A stretch of DNA of 64,000 bases from Adiantum capillus-veneris. Lineage: Eukaryota; Streptophyta; Polypodiopsida; Polypodiales; Pteridaceae. The stretch lies in assembly GCA_014529385.2 (NCBI GenBank), contig CM043967.1:135665182-135729181 (forward strand), written 5' to 3'. Shown piece after piece: positions 10,301-20,552 of this stretch; position 1 is the stretch's first letter, and the number at the start of each line of letters is the position of its first letter. The notes beneath the pieces were generated by a model. That model ran no database searches. It saw nothing but the letters and a program-made list of their open reading frames with translations, and was not told the origin of the DNA. Made by a program: the position numbers and the translations under genes.

Positions 10301-11277
10301 CTATTCTCTCATATGGCCCATTTGAAAAATGGGGTATCGATGCCATTGGGCCATTACCTAGGGCCAACTCAGGAAAATTCTACATTATCATGGGGGTCGA
10401 CTACATGACTAGATGGGCATAGGCTACAGCCACCACTAGAATCACAGCGGTAGAGGTAGCTAAATTTATCTACGAGCACATATGTTGTAGCTTTGGCACA
10501 CCTTTAGAGATCATCTCTGATAGAGGGCCAGGTTTCAGAGCAGACTTGGTAGGAGAATTAATGCAGAAACTGGGCATTACAAGGAGGCACTCTTCACCAT
10601 ATTACCCTCAATGTAATGGCCTAGTTGAAAAGGTAAATGGAATGGTTTCTAAAATTATTACCAAGCAGGTAAACAATCATCCTGGAGACTGGGATAAGTA
10701 TCTACTACCAGCTTTATGGGACTATAGAACTTCATTTCGTACATCCTTGGGATTCACACCGTATCATCTAGTATTTGGTAAGGAAGCAATCTTGCCCATT
10801 GAAGTGCAACTACAAAGTCTCAGAGTAATGGCAAGCCAGCTTCAACAGCCCAACATGCATTTGAGAGATCACATCATCAACTTAGAAAGACTGCAGCTGG
10901 ACAGAGAAGAAGCAATAAATTATTATGCAGCACAAGCAGAGCATAGACGGCTTAGCTTTAACGAGCATCTCCGGAAAAAAGAATTGAAGAAAGGAATGTT
11001 GGTGCTCCGCTATGACAATCGCTTCGACACGCGCAAGGATAAGAAACTCCTACTCCGATGGGAAGGTCCTTTCATCATCAAGAAAAAGTATGCCAATGGA
11101 AGCTACCAGCTTATGGAGGCTGATGGAAAACTTCATAAAACCAGGGTAAATGGTTGGCGACTTAAACCTTATTTTCTTCGATTTGACCAGGCTCCACCAA
11201 TTGACATTCCAGATGAGGACACACCATCAGCCGCCACCTCCGATGATAATGATCAAACAGATGAGCTAAAGACATGA
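7321..11277 (+). pseudogene. pol: Pol of element A: protease, RT, RNase H, aRNase H, integrase, with three in-frame stops
   Basis: One continuous frame, with an internal ATG at 7333. The protease has IDGGAQICVM (Asp about 42 residues after that ATG), so DGG replaces DSG/DTG. RT shows WRVCVDYKPLN and the catalytic VFIDDF (about 8623-8640). The first RNase H follows (YFSSRMM). A second, archaeal-like RNase H has FDGAY, SNNEAEY, VDALLL and EADALA (about 9505-9870). Integrase has an HHCC region, GIDAIGPLP, ISDRGPGF and NGLVEKVNG, then a GPF/Y-like module (WEGPFIIKK). Stops, all TAG, lie at 10189, 10234 and 10420, all in integrase; relatives have sense codons there. There are no frameshifts. The copy is probably defective despite young LTRs. 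Confidence 0.9.
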
Positions 11278-11290
11278 ATGCCTCTAGCCA

Positions 11291-11305
11291 AAAGGGGAGG
11301 GCTAA
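11291..11305 (+). other. Polypurine tract of element A
   Basis: AAAGGGGAGGGCTAA lies directly before the 3' LTR. The same GGGCTAA ending is seen before the LTRs at 43282 and, on the minus strand, at 18248. Confidence 0.85.
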
Positions 11306-12824
11306 TGATGGGGGATTTTCACAAGCCAAGCTCCCATACCCCTCTTCTCTCGTCCCCACCCCATGAAAACCCCCTCTTAGGAAGGGAGTGATAAAAGGCA
11401 TTGGAAAAAGTAAGAAAAAAATAAAGTATGATTATGTAAATATATAAGAAAGGTAAAATAGGCCACCTCATGCCTGCGGGGTAGCCCATCCCCACCTTGC
11501 CTCCTTTTTCTTCACTGTTGCCCCGCGGTGTGTCCCTTTTCCTCTCCTCCACTCAAAAGGTCAACCCCCTCTCTCTTCCCCTTGTCCTTTCTCCTTTCTC
11601 TCTCCCCTCAAGCTACCCCACCTCTCACCAATAATGCACCCTAACTCACATGCAACTTACCCTATCTTCCAAAATAGTATACCCCACCCCCTCTTTCTCT
11701 CTCCTATCATATCCCATGACCCAAATACCCCCCTCTCTCTCTCAAGGGTGCCATGTCTCTTGTCTTGTATCTAAATAACCTCCCCCACACTCACACACAC
11801 TCAGTTTCACTGAAAAAAGGTGCCCACAGACCCATCCCCACCTGGTGGTTACCTGATTTTTCTTGTGTTCACACACATCTGCACACAGATTCACCTCTGA
11901 ACACACTCCCCTCTCTCCCCTCTTGTAATTACTTTATTCTCCATGTCACCTCTCACTTTTTTTCATCAACCCATCTCTCTCTCATGAGACTGCTGTTCTG
12001 GCACATATACACACAGCCAGACAAGTGGGGCCCACAGTCACATGGCCTATGTAGATAATGATTTCTTTATTTCTAAATTCTAGAATTCCTCCCCCCTCCT
12101 CCCCTATATAAAGAGGGGTCACCATCACACTAAATACACACACAACATCACCAAAGAACACACTATGCATTGTGTGTGCCTAGTGCACACACACACACCC
12201 ACACCATCACCATCACCGCAATCACCATGCTTGTCTTGAGCATGACCTCTACACCCTTGGCTATGGAAGATGAAGGGCAACTAAATGAAGGATGATGGCC
12301 ATAACCCTCGTGCGAGTCTTCGCCATCAACTCCCACCTATCCGCCATGTGCTCTACCACTCTCTCCCTTCTCATTTCCCTACCCTATGCTCCCCATTTCA
12401 TCGCCTTATTCTCTAAATAAAGCTTGAGGTTTTGTGAGTATTTTTTCTTGCAATGTTTTGCCCATGTGAGGTTTGCGGAATCGCCACCTAATCTTGTGTT
12501 TGGAGTGAGCTTGTGTATGTGTGAAGGGTGTGCGGATTCGCCATCCTTTTGTGGTGCCTAAGTACTAAGCTGCTATACCCCCTCCCTCACTCTCTCTCTC
12601 TCTCTCTCTCTCACTTGATCTCATTCCCTTTCCTCTTCATCATTACTCCCAAGCATCCATCTCTCTTGTATGAAAACTTTGTTATGGTGGTGTGTTGTTT
12701 GCGTCCTAGCCGCTAAAGCTAGGTGGTGCCTCTGTTTGCTTTACCATGACAGGCGCGAGGCGCTCCATTCGGTCCCCGGTGTTTTAGAGGCCGTCGGGGT
12801 TCGGGGTTCTCTTTGCTCCCGTCA
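11306..12824 (+). repeat. 3' LTR of element A
   Basis: 1519 bp, TGATGGGGG...CCCGTCA, the partner of 3605-5158. It keeps an intact TATATAAAG box and AATAAA near 12416. Confidence 0.92.
12105..12113 (+). promoter_or_regulatory. TATA box in A's 3' LTR
   Basis: TATATAAAG within CCCCTATATAAAGAGGGG. The equivalent site in the 5' LTR (about 4438-4448) reads TGAATAAAG, so the copy that would drive the element has lost the consensus. Confidence 0.6.
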
Positions 12825-12976
12825 ATAGCAAGCTTTACAATCATTGAGTCATCTTAGAGAACGCACCGAGTAGTTTGCACCACCTCCTCTCCCTACGTCT
12901 CTACCACCACGGCGTTCCATTTGTAAATAATGCAGAAATAGTTCTCCCTCACACCCCCGAGGGTTTTCATCATTTG

Positions 12977-13016
<40 letters not shown>

Positions 13017-13174
13017 TGTAAGTTTGTGGTGTTCATATCATCGTGTTTTGCATCCTAGCCGCTCAAAGCTAGGTGGTGCCCCCTGTTCTCTTTACCATGA
13101 CATGCTGGAGAGCGCCATTCAAACCCCGGTGTTTTAGAGACCGTCGGGGTTCGGGGTTCGCTTTGCTCCCGTCA
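12825..13174 (+). repeat. LTR of element B, right part
   Basis: It resumes after A and ends ...GCTTTGCTCCCGTCA, nearly the same as the end of A's LTR, followed by a primer site. It includes a CT tract near 12979-13012. Similarity to A's LTR end (tcctagccgct, aagctaggtggtgcc, gaccgtcggggttcgggg) shows B is a related family. Confidence 0.65.
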
Positions 13175-13176
13175 TT

Positions 13177-13194
13177 TGGTGCCCCCACTGAGGA
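13177..13194 (+). other. Primer-binding site of element B
   Basis: TGGTGCCCCCACTGAGGA, two bases after the LTR end, same spacing as in A. Confidence 0.8.
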
Positions 13195-13228
13195 GGGCTT
13201 TCTAAGACCCTTCAGTTTACAATGTTGA

Positions 13229-13498
13229 AAGTGGCGCCCACCATCAATCATAGACGAATGGCTGGAGGAATTTTCTAACTGGAGGACAGAAGAACAGGAG
13301 ACGAAAGAGGCACTAGCCGCCTTCATTGAAGTGCTACTGCTAGGCTGCAACGTCGTCAGTATTCAAGAGGTAAATTCTCCATCTCATGTTGCTTGTTCTG
13401 ACCATAAGTTGAGAGCATCACGTGGGAGGTCGGTGAAGTGCCATCACTGTTGTCAACCAAGACACACTCTCAATGAGTGCCAGCAACAAAGGCCCTAG
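13229..13498 (+). CDS. Element B leader peptide fused to a CCHC zinc knuckle
   Basis: The frame is open from 13229 to a TAG at 13496. It encodes DEWLEEF...W.TEEQET (from 13253), matching A's leader ORF, then about 60 residues on, in the same frame, a complete CCHC knuckle: C-HH-C-CQPR-H-TLNE-C (13439-13480). There is no in-frame ATG: the codon at A's Met is ATA here. Nothing like protease, RT or integrase follows, so B is either an internally deleted, non-autonomous element or a remnant. The fusion could be the product of an internal deletion or a functional short product. Confidence 0.5.
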   Translation, partial: KWRPPSIIDEWLEEFSNWRTEEQETKEALAAFIEVLLLGCNVVSIQEVNSPSHVACSDHKLRASRGRSVKCHHCCQPRHTLNECQQQRP

Positions 13499-14198
13499 GC
13501 AAAATATGGACTCTCCTTAGGCCTTTTTTATTAGTGACGGCTTAAGGGAGAACCAATGAGAAGGCTCTTGGGATATCACCTAGAGGGGGAGGAATGGTAG
13601 GGGTGCAGCCTAATTGTCTCCTTCTTCAAGGCTTGGTTCTTAGAGAGAGGTGGGAGGTAGGCTAGGGGGGGGGGGGGTTAAATAGGAGGAGAGAGGTGTC
13701 ATAAAAGAGGGAGGGACCCCCCAAAAAAAAACGCGCATGCTTAAAAACCCTAAAAATTGAAAAAAAAAATTAAGTTCCAAAGTTGACCCATTTGCCTCCA
13801 AAACTGCCCCAAAACATAAACTAACTTTCAAAAGTCAATTTTTTCCCCCAAAATCCACTTTTCTCTCTCTCCCTCATTACTTTTTTCTCCCACACTCTCC
13901 CTCTTCTCCCTCCTCCCATTCTCTCTCTACAGTCAAGGCAGCCATAGCCAAAATCTTTCCACCACTCTCTTCCTCTCTCTCCATAGCTCCCCCTTCTCTC
14001 ACACCTCCATCAACCCTCTACAGTCCCACACTCCATAGCCCACAGCTCCACTATCCTCTCTACCTCTCTACCTCTCACTCCTCCCCTCTTTCTCTATCTC
14101 CATTGTCAAAGCCACCATAGCAACCATAGGCAGCTCACCTCACTCTCCCCTCAGTACTCAACTCTTTCAAATCCCTTCCTAAGCCCAACTTCCCAAGC
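13499..14198. other. No gene seen; G/C runs and CT-rich stretch before the next gene
   Basis: It holds a run of G near 13665-13677, A-rich patches and a long CT-rich stretch (13860-14170), such as is common in plant 5' leaders. No 3' LTR of B could be recognised. Confidence 0.5.
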
Positions 14199-14754
14199 AT
14201 GTCCACGCATAGACGGCCCAAACCAGAGATAGAGGAGATTGTGTTGCACAACACAAAAGACTCAGAGGGGGTATGGATCCCACAAGTATTCAGGAAGGGT
14301 GCATGGATCTACATGCAACCGTCACGTGCTCGACCTCATCGCGTACGGTGTCGAGGCATATTGGAACGTCATTGGAAGGGCCGGCTATTGGCATTCAAAG
14401 AAACAAAGTCCGGAATGGTGGCCATCGTGCAACACGTCTATAGTGCAGCTGAGCTCCACCTCCAGAGAGCTTCAACTCAATTTGCACCTCATTGTAAGTT
14501 TTCATGGTTTAGCTATCCCATGCATATGTCATGTTTACGTTTATGTGATCATTATGTTTAACTAAGGGCATTTGTAAAGATGTTTTTCCATCTAGCTTAG
14601 TTGAGGAGCAGCCGCTTGAGTGCCTCTCAGGCACGTTCATGGTTGTTCATGCTCACATTGGGGAGCTTATGTTTCCTAATGTTTCATCGAAAAAACTTAC
14701 CGAGCAGCGAATATTCATGTACTCCCACAAGTACGTGGTGCCGAAGTCAAGCTA
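14199..14754 (+). CDS. Host-like gene region, two exons, possible BAH-type domain
   Basis: Starts at ATG 14199 (MSTHRRPKPEIEEIV). Exon 1 runs to about 14492, where CATT|GTAAGT is a good donor. Splicing to an acceptor near 14596 (GCTTAG|TTGAGG) keeps the frame and gives EEQPLECLSGTFMVVHAHIG, ending at TAA about 14754. The layout (KGRLLAF...VQHVYSAAEL, then EEQPLECLSG.F.VVH) resembles BAH domains of chromatin proteins such as ORC1, but this is by eye only. The final stop may be bypassed by a further splice into the next exons. No retroelement features. Product roughly 150 residues if it stops here. Confidence 0.4.
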
Positions 14755-14776
14755 AAGCTATGGTAGGTTAGGAGCC

Positions 14777-15521
14777 GTGGAGACACCCTCATTGCAGAGT
14801 GCAGAATGGCCAACTCCAGACCATTGGGCTTTGCTTTCTTTCAAGCGCAAGGTGCTGCAAGATTTCCAAGGGTCCCTAAAGTTTGGTAAGGCAACCAGAT
14901 CGGTGGGTCTCAGTTGGCATTGTCCCATTCATTTGTTTGTGCATGCATTCCACTCTCTGCCGGCTGTAGAAACACCAACAATGTTTGTTTGCAAAGAAGT
15001 TGACATAGATGCAATGGACACCATTCTAGGTGTCAATTGGGGCTATGTTGACGGTTTGCATGATGGTGACCATTATAAGTGCAATGTGTCCCCCACACAA
15101 CTTTGCCTTCGGTATTTGAAAGCAAGGTGCACCTTTTATGCACGGTTTAGCTATGAGAGGTGGATGCACAAACGTGGCAAATGGATACCCTTGCAGCTGA
15201 CAACGAAGAGATTCAATCCTTTGAAATTCGTGTCCGCATGCCCAATAACGAGGTGGAGGTGGTTGCAGTGAATCCGCATTGGACTCTTGCCAATCTTCGG
15301 GAACACTTTGTCATAATGGGATTCGAGGATGTCGGTAATGCAAGTTTCAAACTAGAACAACACAAGGTCTGCTTTGTGCTTGCTTAGCTACCTTTTCTTA
15401 TTTTTTGTGGGTTTTTGTATTTTGATTGGCCATTTTTGGTTGTATAGATTGGAAGGCGGATGGAGGCCACTATGCTTGTTTACAAAGATTGGGCTACAGA
15501 CAAAATCATCTTGTCTAAGTG
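14777..15521 (+). CDS. Probable further exons of the same locus, possible ubiquitin-like fold
   Basis: An open stretch (SAEWPTPDHWALLSF...) has a donor TTTG|GTAAGG near 14885. An acceptor CTGTAG near 14970 restores the same frame (ETPTMFVCKEVDIDAMD). A later acceptor TTGCAG near 15199 opens a frame with SFEIRVRMPNNEVEVV and HWTLANLREHF. It joins across a short intron (AAG|GTCTGC to GTATAG) to IGRRMEATMLVYKDWA and a TGA at about 15521. The last part is reminiscent of ubiquitin-like domains, but that is weak. The splicing between about 15010 and 15199 is unresolved. Element C is inserted about 30 bp beyond this stop. Confidence 0.35.
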
Positions 15522-15550
15522 AATTGGCTTGTAACTTTAATCGTTTATAT

Positions 15551-15809
15551 TGAGGCGGTCCGGGGCGGGCAACAAGAAGAGTGGCCTCTAGACACCCTTC
15601 AAGGCTCCCGTGCTGCTCAATGGGGCTGGGGCACAACACAACACAAACCAAAACAACAAACCCACCGCCAAATCCCAACTACACAAGGGGCACCACCTAG
15701 TTTAAGAGCGAACTAGGACGCAAAAGAGGAGAATCGTTAGAGCAACCCACAAACAAGCAAGGAATTTACACTAACCCTAACACCAATGGAATACTCTCAC
15801 ACACTAAAA

Positions 15810-15880
<71 letters not shown>

Positions 15881-18247
15881 TAGTGCTCGGGCTGCTTTGA
15901 AACGTATCGGCAATGATCAAGCAAACACAACTATATATTTAAGAAAGAGAGAGAAAGGGGGAGGGGGTGCTTGTTGCATTAATACCTTCTTACAAATCTG
16001 TCATGACAAATCAAAGTGAGATTAGTACTTGTTCAACATAGCTTGCGTAAATTTCACCACAACACATCACAAGAAAAGCCACCCCAATCACTGTCTTAAG
16101 GCCAGGGGAGTCCTCTCCACCCTGTCGCCCTCTTACAGTATGTGGGATTTATGGCTAGATTGATGACAACACCAGAGACAAGCTATCAAGAACTTAACAA
16201 AAAGAAAACACCAAGACACTTACGCATCATTGTTGTCCATTACTTCACGTTGGAAGGGAGACAAAGTATCCAAGCTTAGTCCAAATCCACCCTCCTTGAT
16301 TCAGCGAATGTTGGGCTTACACTAGTAGGAAAAATGATAGATTTCTTACTCTCAATTGAATGATCACTCTCTCTCTTACAATGGCATAGATTTCCCTTGC
16401 TAATACCCTATTACAATACATGCACATGCATAAGACAATGAGCTTCCACTCAAGAGCTCCTTCTAGAGAGGTTGAGCTTGGCTTCTCAAGCTATAGCATA
16501 GTGCTCTTGCTTATGGCTCCCCCCCTCCTTATGCTAGCTACACCCTCCTTTTATAGCAATTTTGAAGGCTAGGGTTACTCCTCTAACCATGGTTGGGTTA
16601 GATTTTCAGCAATTTATCTAATTTCTTTTGCTTGGAATTATCAAGAAGTTGGTGGGGAAAGAGAGAGGAGAGAAATGGTGGTGATAGGACTTTTCATAGT
16701 GGGTTAGTGTTAGTAGAGTTAGTATTAATTTACAAATGGAATTGAATATTTACAATGGGAGTATCCATGTAGGATACAAATAAGGAAGAAAAACTCTTAA
16801 GAGGTAAGAAAAGGTGGATTTCTTACAAGGTTGATGCTCCAAGTGTCTTGAGTAGGGCCAATTTTGACGCTTGTTGACGGTCCACTAGCTTTGACGGTAC
16901 ATTTTTTCTCCACTCTTGACCTTCCTTGAGAGACAAGGTAATTGAAGCTGAGTAATCAACCACCATGATGCTGTCTTTTAAGAGAAGCGGCTGAATTTTG
17001 TGGTTTTTTGATAGATATGGGTAATTTGGAGGAGGAAAAATGAGACTAGGTGGTCAATTTTGGAATGGAATTGTGTGTGGGAGGTATGAGTTCACCATGG
17101 TTTCTCTTATTCTTCAAGGTTGAGGAGAAGGTGAGTAGTGTGCAGAGAGGAGTGGTGAGAGAGATGGGGATGATGAGTGGAGAAGTGTGTGTGAAAGAGG
17201 AAAATGATAAAGTGGAAGAGAGAGTGTGGCTGCATAGCATGGGAAAACTGGGGTCCACTAAAAAAAGCATAGCTCACAGTTGGTAGCTCCAAAAATCATG
17301 AAACAATTTGGGGTGATTATTCAGAGCGTGGGCTACATTTTCTCTTTTGACCACCGCTCCAAATTAGGAGTGGAGATAGGTGCCAAAATTCTCACCAAAA
17401 AGCCTGTTTTTTATGCCTGCAAAAGTCTTTTAGTGGTCCCCTCCTTTGTTGAATTTGTACAATGCATCCAAGAGTGAGCCCCTCCTTTGTCATATTATAA
17501 TACAAAGCATTCAAGTTTCCCTTGACCCATGCATGGAGGAGGATTATTGGTGAAATAAGAAATATATACATGGTGGGACTAGTGTATGGACTATTCATGG
17601 ACTTTAGCTCAATGAGCACATGGTGTTAGAATAATGAGTAAAAATAATAATAAAAATATGGAGGAGTTATGGATATGGAAAGATATTGGAATCATATGAT
17701 ATGGTCCCTCCTTGAATTATTTTGGGTGAAAGAGGAAAAGGTATGCAAGTAAATAATATAATAAAAGTAACCAATGAGTAGAAATCAATTTTTTGTTTTC
17801 ACTAGGGTGAGGGTGAAAATGTGGGAGTGATTTGTATAAAGGAAAAATATGAGGTTAGAGTATGTACATATTGGCAAAAAATATATAATTATGGTGTAAG
17901 AGGATGAAAGAAGGTGTACATAGGTTTAATAAAACACACACCTAAGTAGAAATATTTAAATAAAATACCAAAATAATTATAAAAAATCCCTATATTTAGG
18001 CCATATATACAATGAAATATTTACACACAAAGAGGCCATAATATACTTTTTTTTTTTTTTTTTTTTTGGCTCACCTAGCCCAGTGACTAGCTAGCTGAGG
18101 GTTTTTAAGAAGATATGGGAAAAGTCCCGTGACTCACGCACGCCTATGTACAGTGAAATGGTAGGGATAGCCACAGTGTTTGGGTGATTTTGGTAGGGTG
18201 AGGTAACTCACTGTGGCAATTACAAAGAGCCGAAAAAACGGCTATCA
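15551..18247 (-). repeat. 3' LTR of element C
   Basis: 2697 bp, nearly identical to 25213-27907. It contains a GA tract of about 60 bp (15813-15872) and, on the minus strand, a TATA box (GCTATAAAAGG, 16547-16557). A T-run near 18049-18067 replaces an interrupted sequence in the other LTR. Confidence 0.93.
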
Positions 18248-18263
18248 TTAGCCCTCCCCCTGG
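18248..18263 (-). other. Polypurine tract of element C
   Basis: On the minus strand CCAGGGGGAGGGCTAA directly precedes the 3' LTR. Confidence 0.85.
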
Positions 18264-18275
18264 ATGATGGTATAT

Positions 18276-20552
18276 TCATGTACCATCATAGAGCATCTTT
18301 TCCAAAGAGAGTGCTTGAGAGTCCTTGACGAGATCTTCATTGTTTGGCCCCTCAGAATTTTGGCTGGAGTTACACTCATGCTTCATGTAACAATACTTAC
18401 ATAAGACAGCAGCCTTTGGACAGATCTTTGGTAGATCCTTTGGTAGAAGGCGACTCAAATAGGGCTTCAAGCGATACCCGTTTACTTTCCTGGAGTGCTC
18501 TTTACCATTCAAGTCCATAAGCTGATAGTAACTTGAATTGAAATCCTTCTTGACTATGTATGTCCCTTGCCATCTTGTTTCAAACTTGGCATCAAAACGA
18601 TTGTCAAGTCGATTGTCATACCTTAGCACAAGCTCTCCTTCCTTGATGCCTTTGTCCTTCAGTTTCTTGTCGTGCGTTTCTTTCGCTTGTGTGGCTTTCC
18701 TCTTGTAGCACTCATATGCTGCTTCTCTTTTCCACTCAAGCTCCACTAACGTAAGAAGTCGATCCATCCATACCTCTTGATCATCTTGTGCTCCTTTTCC
18801 ATGAAGTCGCATTGTTGGAATGTTGAGCTCGATAGGCTGCAAAGCCTCTTGACCATAGACCAAGTGAAATGGTGTGAACTCCGTGGCTTCCCTATATGTG
18901 GTTCGATATGCCCACAAGGCACCATCCAAGAAGTCATCCCATAATTTTGTCTTGTTTTGCACCATCTTTCTAATGATTCCTGCAATGACACCATTAGCCT
19001 TCTCCACCAAACCATTTGACTGTGGGTAGTATGGTGTGCTATGACGATGTAGAATGTGAAGCTCTTCACAAACTTCTGTGAGCAATCCTTTTCTAAACCC
19101 TGGACCATTATCAGAAACAATCTCCAAAGGTGTGCCAAATCTACAACAAATGTGAGTGTAGACGAATTTGCTCACTGTCTTCTCATTTACCTTTGCCACA
19201 CTTTGTGCTTCCACCCACCTAGTCATATAGTCTACAGCCACTAGAATGTAGAGTTTACCATTTTTTGTCCTAGGCAGAGGACCCATAGCATCAATGCCCC
19301 ACTTTTCAAAGGGTCCATTTGCAAGCACTATTTGCCTCGGGCCATGCACCAACCTTCTATTTCCATTTATCTGACAAGTGTGACAGCTTTTACACCAATG
19401 TTGAACATCCACATGCAAACTTGGCCAAACATACCCCGAAAGCAAAATCTTCTTCACAGTTAATTCTTGGGCAAAATGACCACCACATGCCTCTTCATGC
19501 AAACCTTTTAGAATGGCTGGAATTTCCTTGATAGTTGGTACTCGTCTGCACACTTGATCCTTCCCTCTTTGATAGAGGGAGCCTTCTAGGAAGAGATATA
19601 CGCTTGCCTTCTTCATGAGTCTCCTCTTCTGAGCTTTTGTGAAGTCTAGTGGAAACTCACCCTCCAAAATGTAGCCAATGATGGGAGCCAATGACTCCAA
19701 TCCCCGGTACCTCGGTTGCTTCACAGCAGCCGCCACCATGATGACCTGCACTTCTTTCTTTACACATGCAACGGCTTGTTGTGCAAGTAAATCAGCATCT
19801 TCATTGTGTTTCCTAGGAATATGATATAGTTGCACTTCTTCAAATTGATTAAACAATCTACGAATGGCATGAACTTTTGTCCGTAAGCTCTCATTCTTGC
19901 ATGCCCAAATGCCTAAAATCTGTTTAACAATGAGAAGTGCATCTCCCTTTACCATGAGGCGTTGTATCCCTTGGCCAATGCACATCTTCAAACCATGAAG
20001 TAGAGTGTCATATTCTGCTTCATTGTTGCTAGCTGAACTTGGTAGATTGAACTTCTCTTTCATGACCACCTCTCCACTTGGGTTGAGCAACACTAGCCCT
20101 CCCCCTGCTTTTCCTGTGGCTCGACGAAAAGCTCCATCAAAGAACAAAGTAAAAGCATTAGGAATACTTTTTGGTGGTGGCAATGGTAGGGTCTTTACTT
20201 CAGGCACCTTAATCTCCTTTTCGTGCACCCTATAAGTGAGAATCCCTGCCAATTGTGCACGCACACTATCTTCTACCTTGAAAGAGTATTGAAACTCTTG
20301 CAACTCCATAATCCACTTTGAGATCCTAGTACTAAGATTCATTTGAGATGACACCCAAGGGAACAAATTTTCTGCAGTGAGAATTACAAAAGGTTTTGGT
20401 AGCAGGTAGGATCTAAACTTTCTCACCGCAAACATGAGAGAAAGCATCATGAGTTCTGCTTCTGTGTAGTCTCTCTCCAAAGCATTCATGACCCTACTAG
20501 CAAAGTAGATGGGTCGCATCCTTGTACTGTGGGGATCTTGTTGTAGCAACAC
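18276..20552 (-). CDS. pol: Element C pol, C-terminal part: RNase H, aRNase H, integrase
   Basis: 758 intact codons after the last frameshift. The first RNase H region covers residues 1-60 (YFASRVM). The archaeal-like RNase H covers about 134-262 with Asp139, Glu178, Asp204 and Asp254 in the expected places. Integrase has HHCC (His352, His359, then CKSCHTC at 387-393) and DDE residues Asp421, Asp481 and Glu518. A GPF/Y-like module (RWQGTYIVKK) precedes a tail of about 60 residues with no known domain. There is no chromodomain. The first codon is not a natural start; this part would be made as polyprotein. Confidence 0.92.
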   Translation of the reverse strand: MLLQQDPHSTRMRPIYFASRVMNALERDYTEAELMMLSLMFAVRKFRSYLLPKPFVILTAENLFPWVSSQMNLSTRISKWIMELQEFQYSFKVEDSVRAQLAGILTYRVHEKEIKVPEVKTLPLPPPKSIPNAFTLFFDGAFRRATGKAGGGLVLLNPSGEVVMKEKFNLPSSASNNEAEYDTLLHGLKMCIGQGIQRLMVKGDALLIVKQILGIWACKNESLRTKVHAIRRLFNQFEEVQLYHIPRKHNEDADLLAQQAVACVKKEVQVIMVAAAVKQPRYRGLESLAPIIGYILEGEFPLDFTKAQKRRLMKKASVYLFLEGSLYQRGKDQVCRRVPTIKEIPAILKGLHEEACGGHFAQELTVKKILLSGYVWPSLHVDVQHWCKSCHTCQINGNRRLVHGPRQIVLANGPFEKWGIDAMGPLPRTKNGKLYILVAVDYMTRWVEAQSVAKVNEKTVSKFVYTHICCRFGTPLEIVSDNGPGFRKGLLTEVCEELHILHRHSTPYYPQSNGLVEKANGVIAGIIRKMVQNKTKLWDDFLDGALWAYRTTYREATEFTPFHLVYGQEALQPIELNIPTMRLHGKGAQDDQEVWMDRLLTLVELEWKREAAYECYKRKATQAKETHDKKLKDKGIKEGELVLRYDNRLDNRFDAKFETRWQGTYIVKKDFNSSYYQLMDLNGKEHSRKVNGYRLKPYLSRLLPKDLPKICPKAAVLCKYCYMKHECNSSQNSEGPNNEDLVKDSQALSLEKMLYDGT

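Larger units (their letters stand above)
3605..12824 (+). mobile_element. Element A: complete Tat/Athila-like Ty3/Gypsy retrotransposon
   Basis: This is an element of about 9.2 kb with two long LTRs (TGATGGGGG...CCCGTCA), a primer site, three small leader frames, gag, pol and a polypurine tract. Domain order is Gag, protease, RT, RNase H, archaeal-like RNase H, integrase. The second RNase H is known from the plant Tat lineage. The LTRs differ by roughly 2% by eye, plus two small indels, so insertion is fairly recent. From gag start to pol end everything lies in one frame, broken by four stop codons. Bases beside the LTRs (GTAG before, ATAG after) are at best an imperfect target duplication. 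It sits inside B's LTR. Confidence 0.9.

Noticed and set aside
3600-12829. Five-base target duplication for element A
   Set aside because: GGTAG before and ATAGC after do not match; only a 4-base GTAG/ATAG near-match.
15786-16019. ORF of ER repeats in C's LTR
   Set aside because: It is a GA microsatellite; the same applies at 25448.
17046-17619. Small ORFs repeated in both C LTRs
   Set aside because: Duplicated simply because the LTRs are identical; no protein-like signal.
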